Shown: positions 7,928 to 9,888 of the stretch, one piece after another
Layout of the letters: every line of letters starts with the position of its first letter
Numbering within the stretch: position 1 is the stretch's first letter
Assembly: GCA_947500965.1 (NCBI GenBank)
Contig: CANMWW010000042.1
Location: 1-9,888 of the forward strand
Reading direction: 5' to 3'
DNA length: 9,888 nucleotides
Source: Alphaproteobacteria bacterium
Lineage (GTDB): Bacteria; Pseudomonadota; Alphaproteobacteria; CACIAM-22H2
Program-made: the position numbers and the translations under genes
Notes under the pieces: model-generated
Told to the model about the DNA's origin: nothing
What the model saw: the letters and a program-made list of their open reading frames with translations, nothing else
The model's database searches: none

Positions 7928-9421
7928 ATGATCCGCATAGCCACCGCAGGGTTCCAGCACGAATCCAACACCTTCTCGACGGTGCCCGCGAGCCTCGACC
8001 GCTGGCGCGCCTCGGGCATCCTCGAGGGCGATGCGATCCGCGCGGAGTACGAGAGCTCGCAGTCGACGCTGGCCGGCTTCTTCGCCGCGGCGAAGGAGGA
8101 TCCGGAGGTCGAGCTGGTGCCGCTGGTCTTCACGCGCCTGACCCCGATGGGCGCGATGACGCACGAGGCGATCTCCCACATCCTCGATCGTGTCGTCGGC
8201 GCGATCCGCGCGGGCGGGCCCTGGGACGCGGTGCTGCTGCCCCAGCACGGCGCGGCGGTCGCGGAGACCTGGCCCGACGCGGATGGAGAGCTCGTGCGCC
8301 GCGTGCGCGAGCTCGTGGGGCCGAAGGTCCCGATCGGGCTCGCGCTCGACATGCACGCCAACATCTCCCCGCAGATGGTCTCCAGCGCCGACGTCACGAC
8401 GGTCTACCAGACCAACCCGCATGTCGACGCGCGCGAGCAGGCGCTGCATTGCGCGCGCCTCGTGATCCGCATGGTGCGCGGCGGGATCCGGCCGCGCTCG
8501 GCGCTGCGCATGCCGCCGCTGCTGGTCAACATCCTGAACCAGGGCACGAGCGACCACCCGATGTCCGAGCTGCTGCGCGTCGCCGCCGCGCAGCGCGCGC
8601 GCCCGGGCGTCCTCTCCGTCAGCGTCGTCGAGGGCTATCCCTATGCCGACGTCGCCGAGATGGGCATGTCCTTCGTCGCGATCGCCGATGGCGACCAGGC
8701 GCTCGCCGACGACGTCGCCGACCGGCTCGCCGAGGCGGCCTGGTCGCTGCGCGCGGCCCTCAACCAGGGCGGCACGCCGGTCGACGAGGCGCTCGCGCGC
8801 GCCATGGCCGCCGCGGCCGGGCCCGTGGTGCTCTTCGACGTCGGCGACAATGTCGGCGGCGGAAGCCCCGGGGACTCGACGTTCATCCTCCATGCCGCGC
8901 GGCGGCTCGGCGTGCGCGACCTGCTGCAGGGGCTCTGCGACGCCGAGGGCGTCAGGGCCTGCCAGGCGGCCGGCGTCGGCGGGCGCGTGCGGATCGCCGT
9001 CGGCGGCCGGATCGATGGCCGCCATGGCGCGCCCTTCGCGGTGGAGGGCGTGGTGACCGGCCTGTCCGATGGCCGCTACGAGGAGACGGGCCCCAGCCAT
9101 GGCGGCTTCCGCTTCTACGACGACGGCCCCAGCGCCGCGATCGCGACCGACGACGGCTACGCGATCCTGCTGACCACCGAGCCCGCGGGTTCCTCGAGCC
9201 TCCAGCAGTTCCGCTCGATCGGCATCGAGCCGACGCGCATGAAGGTGATCGTCGCCAAGGGCGTCCACTCGCCGCGGCCGGCGATGGAGCCCATCGCGCG
9301 GGAGATGATCTGGATCGCCACCGCGGGCGTCACGACGGCGGACCTGGCGACGTTCACCTACCGCAACCGGCGCGTGCCGCTCTATCCGCTCGAGGGCGAC
9401 GCGCGCTTCGCCGCGCGCTAG
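7928..9421 (+). CDS. M81 family (MlrC-like) metallopeptidase
   Basis: The 497-residue protein matches the MlrC family, named for microcystinase C, which completes breakdown of linearised microcystin; most relatives have unknown substrates. The opening IRIATAGFQHESNTFS is the family signature. Further motifs are LLPQHGAAVAE (H107), LALDMHANIS (D141, H143), NPHVDARE (H165, D167), the loop FDVGDNVGGGSPGDST (D304, D307) and the C-terminal KGVHSPRPAMEPI. The Asp and His residues of the DMHAN and NPHVD motifs are probable metal ligands, by family reasoning. An N-terminal M81 domain (about 1-290) and a C-terminal MlrC_C domain (about 300-480) are present, so it is full length. No signal peptide is seen, so it is cytoplasmic. 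The ATG at 7928 has a strong Shine-Dalgarno seven bases upstream and begins exactly at the family start. A general role in peptide or amide salvage is likelier than toxin degradation. Its stop shares CTAG with the convergent amidotransferase. Confidence 0.93.
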   Translation: MIRIATAGFQHESNTFSTVPASLDRWRASGILEGDAIRAEYESSQSTLAGFFAAAKEDPEVELVPLVFTRLTPMGAMTHEAISHILDRVVGAIRAGGPWDAVLLPQHGAAVAETWPDADGELVRRVRELVGPKVPIGLALDMHANISPQMVSSADVTTVYQTNPHVDAREQALHCARLVIRMVRGGIRPRSALRMPPLLVNILNQGTSDHPMSELLRVAAAQRARPGVLSVSVVEGYPYADVAEMGMSFVAIADGDQALADDVADRLAEAAWSLRAALNQGGTPVDEALARAMAAAAGPVVLFDVGDNVGGGSPGDSTFILHAARRLGVRDLLQGLCDAEGVRACQAAGVGGRVRIAVGGRIDGRHGAPFAVEGVVTGLSDGRYEETGPSHGGFRFYDDGPSAAIATDDGYAILLTTEPAGSSSLQQFRSIGIEPTRMKVIVAKGVHSPRPAMEPIAREMIWIATAGVTTADLATFTYRNRRVPLYPLEGDARFAAR

Positions 9422-9888
9422 CCCGGCGCGGCCACGAAGGCCGCGATCGCGGCGCCGAGGCGCCCGCCGTCGTGGCTGGGCGCGAGGCTGCGCCGGCCGG
9501 TCGCGTAGGCATCCTCGCCGAGTGCCGGGCGCAGCAGCTCGAGCAGGTTGGCCACGATCCCGCCATCGAACTCCGGGTGCTGCTGCAACGAGAGCACGTG
9601 GTCGCCGAGCGCGAAGGCGGCGACGGGGCAGGTCGGGCTCGAGGCGAGGAGGCGCGCGCCCTCGGGCAGCGCGAGGACCTGGTCCTGGTGGACGGCATGC
9701 AGGCCCAGGCGCGGCGGCAGCGCGCCGGCGCCCGCGACCGGCCCGTGCCAGTCGTAGTCGAAGCGGCCGGCGTGCCAGCCGCCGGGCGCGCGCCCGACCG
9801 GCGCGCCGAGGCAATGCGCCACGAGCTGGTGCCCGAAGCAGATGCCCACCACCTTGCGGCGCGCGTCGACCAGGGCGCGCACGCGCGC
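9418..9888 (-). CDS. Class I glutamine amidotransferase (GATase1), N-terminus outside window
   Basis: The frame is open at the right edge, so about the first third of the protein is missing; the GTG at 9880-9882 is probably internal. The nucleophile elbow VVGICFGHQ carries the catalytic Cys (visible residue 17). The paired His and Glu are in LSLQQHPEF (visible residues 104 and 106), so the Cys-His-Glu triad that releases ammonia from glutamine is complete. APGGW and VHQDQVLALPEGA are typical of stand-alone GuaA-like amidotransferases of about 230-240 residues. These are often linked to amine or polyamine (gamma-glutamyl) metabolism or are unassigned. No synthase domain follows, so any partner would be encoded elsewhere. 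It converges on the M81 peptidase gene, with the two stop codons sharing one CTAG. The exact acceptor is unknown. Confidence 0.88.
   Translation of the reverse strand, partial: ARVRALVDARRKVVGICFGHQLVAHCLGAPVGRAPGGWHAGRFDYDWHGPVAGAGALPPRLGLHAVHQDQVLALPEGARLLASSPTCPVAAFALGDHVLSLQQHPEFDGGIVANLLELLRPALGEDAYATGRRSLAPSHDGGRLGAAIAAFVAAPG

Noticed and set aside
6093..7931. Plus-strand open frame of 612 codons opposite the dioxygenase and helical-protein genes
   Set aside because: No recognisable domain; the opposite strand holds the dioxygenase with its intact HxD...H triad.
7616..9814. Minus-strand open frame of 732 codons opposite the M81 peptidase
   Set aside because: It is antisense to a full-length, motif-complete peptidase and shows only Arg/Ala/Asp-rich shadow sequence.

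Overview
The window is GC-rich, gene-dense bacterial chromosomal DNA with strong G/C bias at third codon positions. The gene content suggests an alphaproteobacterium of the Rhodospirillales or Hyphomicrobiales kind, but no ribosomal RNA or other taxonomic marker is present, so this is inference. I see no mobile element, tRNA, rRNA, CRISPR array or phage gene, and no gene-free stretch longer than about 240 bases.

Layout, left to right. Bases 2-475 (+) are the C-terminal end of a hybrid sensor histidine kinase carrying a receiver domain. A convergent gene (472-1476, -) encodes a membrane sterol desaturase/fatty acid hydroxylase family protein; the two stop codons share one CTAG. A divergent gap (1477-1621) separates it from an ABC-F ATPase (1622-3250, +). 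That gene ends against a GC hairpin facing the end of a minus-strand operon.

The central feature is this minus-strand operon, read from about 6464 down to 3288: a small helical, possibly phasin-like protein; a patatin-like hydrolase with a probable DUF3734 tail; acetoacetate decarboxylase; an unrecognised 52-residue protein (4113-4271); and D-3-hydroxybutyrate dehydrogenase. The genes are tightly packed, with a 4-base GTGA overlap, gaps of 12, 13 and 42 bases, and good ribosome binding sites. Together they fit mobilisation of polyhydroxybutyrate or ketone bodies: ester hydrolysis by the patatin (inferred), oxidation of D-3-hydroxybutyrate to acetoacetate, and decarboxylation to acetone and CO2.

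The right third holds a TauD/TfdA-type Fe(II)/2-oxoglutarate dioxygenase (6702-7766, -). Divergent from it across 161 bases is an M81 (MlrC-like) metallopeptidase (7928-9421, +). The window ends with a class I glutamine amidotransferase (9418-9888, -) whose N-terminus lies outside; it again shares a CTAG double stop with its convergent neighbour. The best candidates for something undescribed are the 52-residue operon protein and the role of the patatin and helical-protein pair in the ketone-body operon. The rest looks like ordinary chromosomal genes.
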